Source: Planctomycetota bacterium
GTDB lineage: Bacteria > Planctomycetota > MHYJ01 > WSZJ01
DNA: 49,592 nucleotides
Assembly: GCA_016190145.1 (NCBI GenBank)
Contig: JACPRD010000067.1
Coordinates: forward strand, 1 to 49,592
Reading direction: 5' to 3'
Shown: positions 49,562 to 49,592 of the stretch, in pieces
Numbering within the stretch: the first letter of the stretch is position 1
Layout of the letters: each line of letters opens with the position of its first letter
Notes under the pieces: generated by a model
Database searches by the model: none
Told to the model about the DNA's origin: nothing
Seen by the model: the letters and a program-made list of their open reading frames with translations, nothing else
Translations under genes and position numbers: made by a program

Positions 49562-49592
49562 CGCTCCTCCTCGTCCTTGCGGCCTCTTCCGC

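Overview
This 49.6-kb window is very GC-rich and densely coded. It looks like a Planctomycetota-type bacterium or a relative from the same environmental phyla. The support is the TPR plus DUF1570-like secreted metallopeptidases, the DUF6717-like protein, the DUF4388 (PATAN) regulators with cyclic-nucleotide domains, and the many lipoproteins of unknown function. The taxon is inferred; there is no rRNA in the window. The only RNA gene seen is one tRNA-Asp.

Layout. 1-2097: two tandem cNMP-binding/DUF4388 regulators, the first cut by the window edge. 2294-5430: a double-HTH regulator, an unknown protein and a lipoprotein with less biased codon use than their surroundings. 5397-9013 (minus strand): a CBS-pair protein, then an operon of ECF sigma factor, zinc-finger anti-sigma factor and a GspF/GspE-type fusion ATPase that has lost its Walker A motif, then a GNAT acetyltransferase. 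9200-21197: four tandem paralogous secreted TPR-gluzincin proteins (about 870 residues each) followed by a DUF2330-like protein. 21300-24846 (minus): dxs-nadK-metallophosphatase, overlapping by ATGA. 24950-26929: an APC-type permease with no usual start codon. 27060-33934 (minus): a large RND/MMPL transporter, a deiodinase-like protein whose reading frame holds one in-frame UGA followed by a bacterial SECIS-like hairpin (a probable selenoprotein), and a cyclase-AAA-TPR regulator. 34049-35728: toxin-antitoxin-like nucleotidyltransferase modules, one of them decayed.

35814-41018 is a 5.2-kb genomic island in the 3' half of the tRNA-Asp gene, bounded by a perfect 51-bp direct repeat. It carries a zeta-like kinase with a small partner, an orphan RHS tip, a DDE transposase, an orphan antitoxin and an internally deleted rhuM, but no recognisable integrase. 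After it come katG, a DUF4143 ATPase with an apparently leaderless promoter under two palindromes, a secreted alpha/beta hydrolase, and a zinc-ribbon membrane protein plus lipoprotein pair.

Many gaps between genes hold degenerate arrays of 7-bp words (8 or 6 bp in some), often as facing inverted copies that would fold into long hairpins. Some supply the stop codon or the end of the neighbouring gene. The strongest novelty candidates are the UGA-containing deiodinase-like gene, the sigma/anti-sigma/GspFE operon with a degenerate ATPase, the four-copy gluzincin array and the heptamer repeat system.
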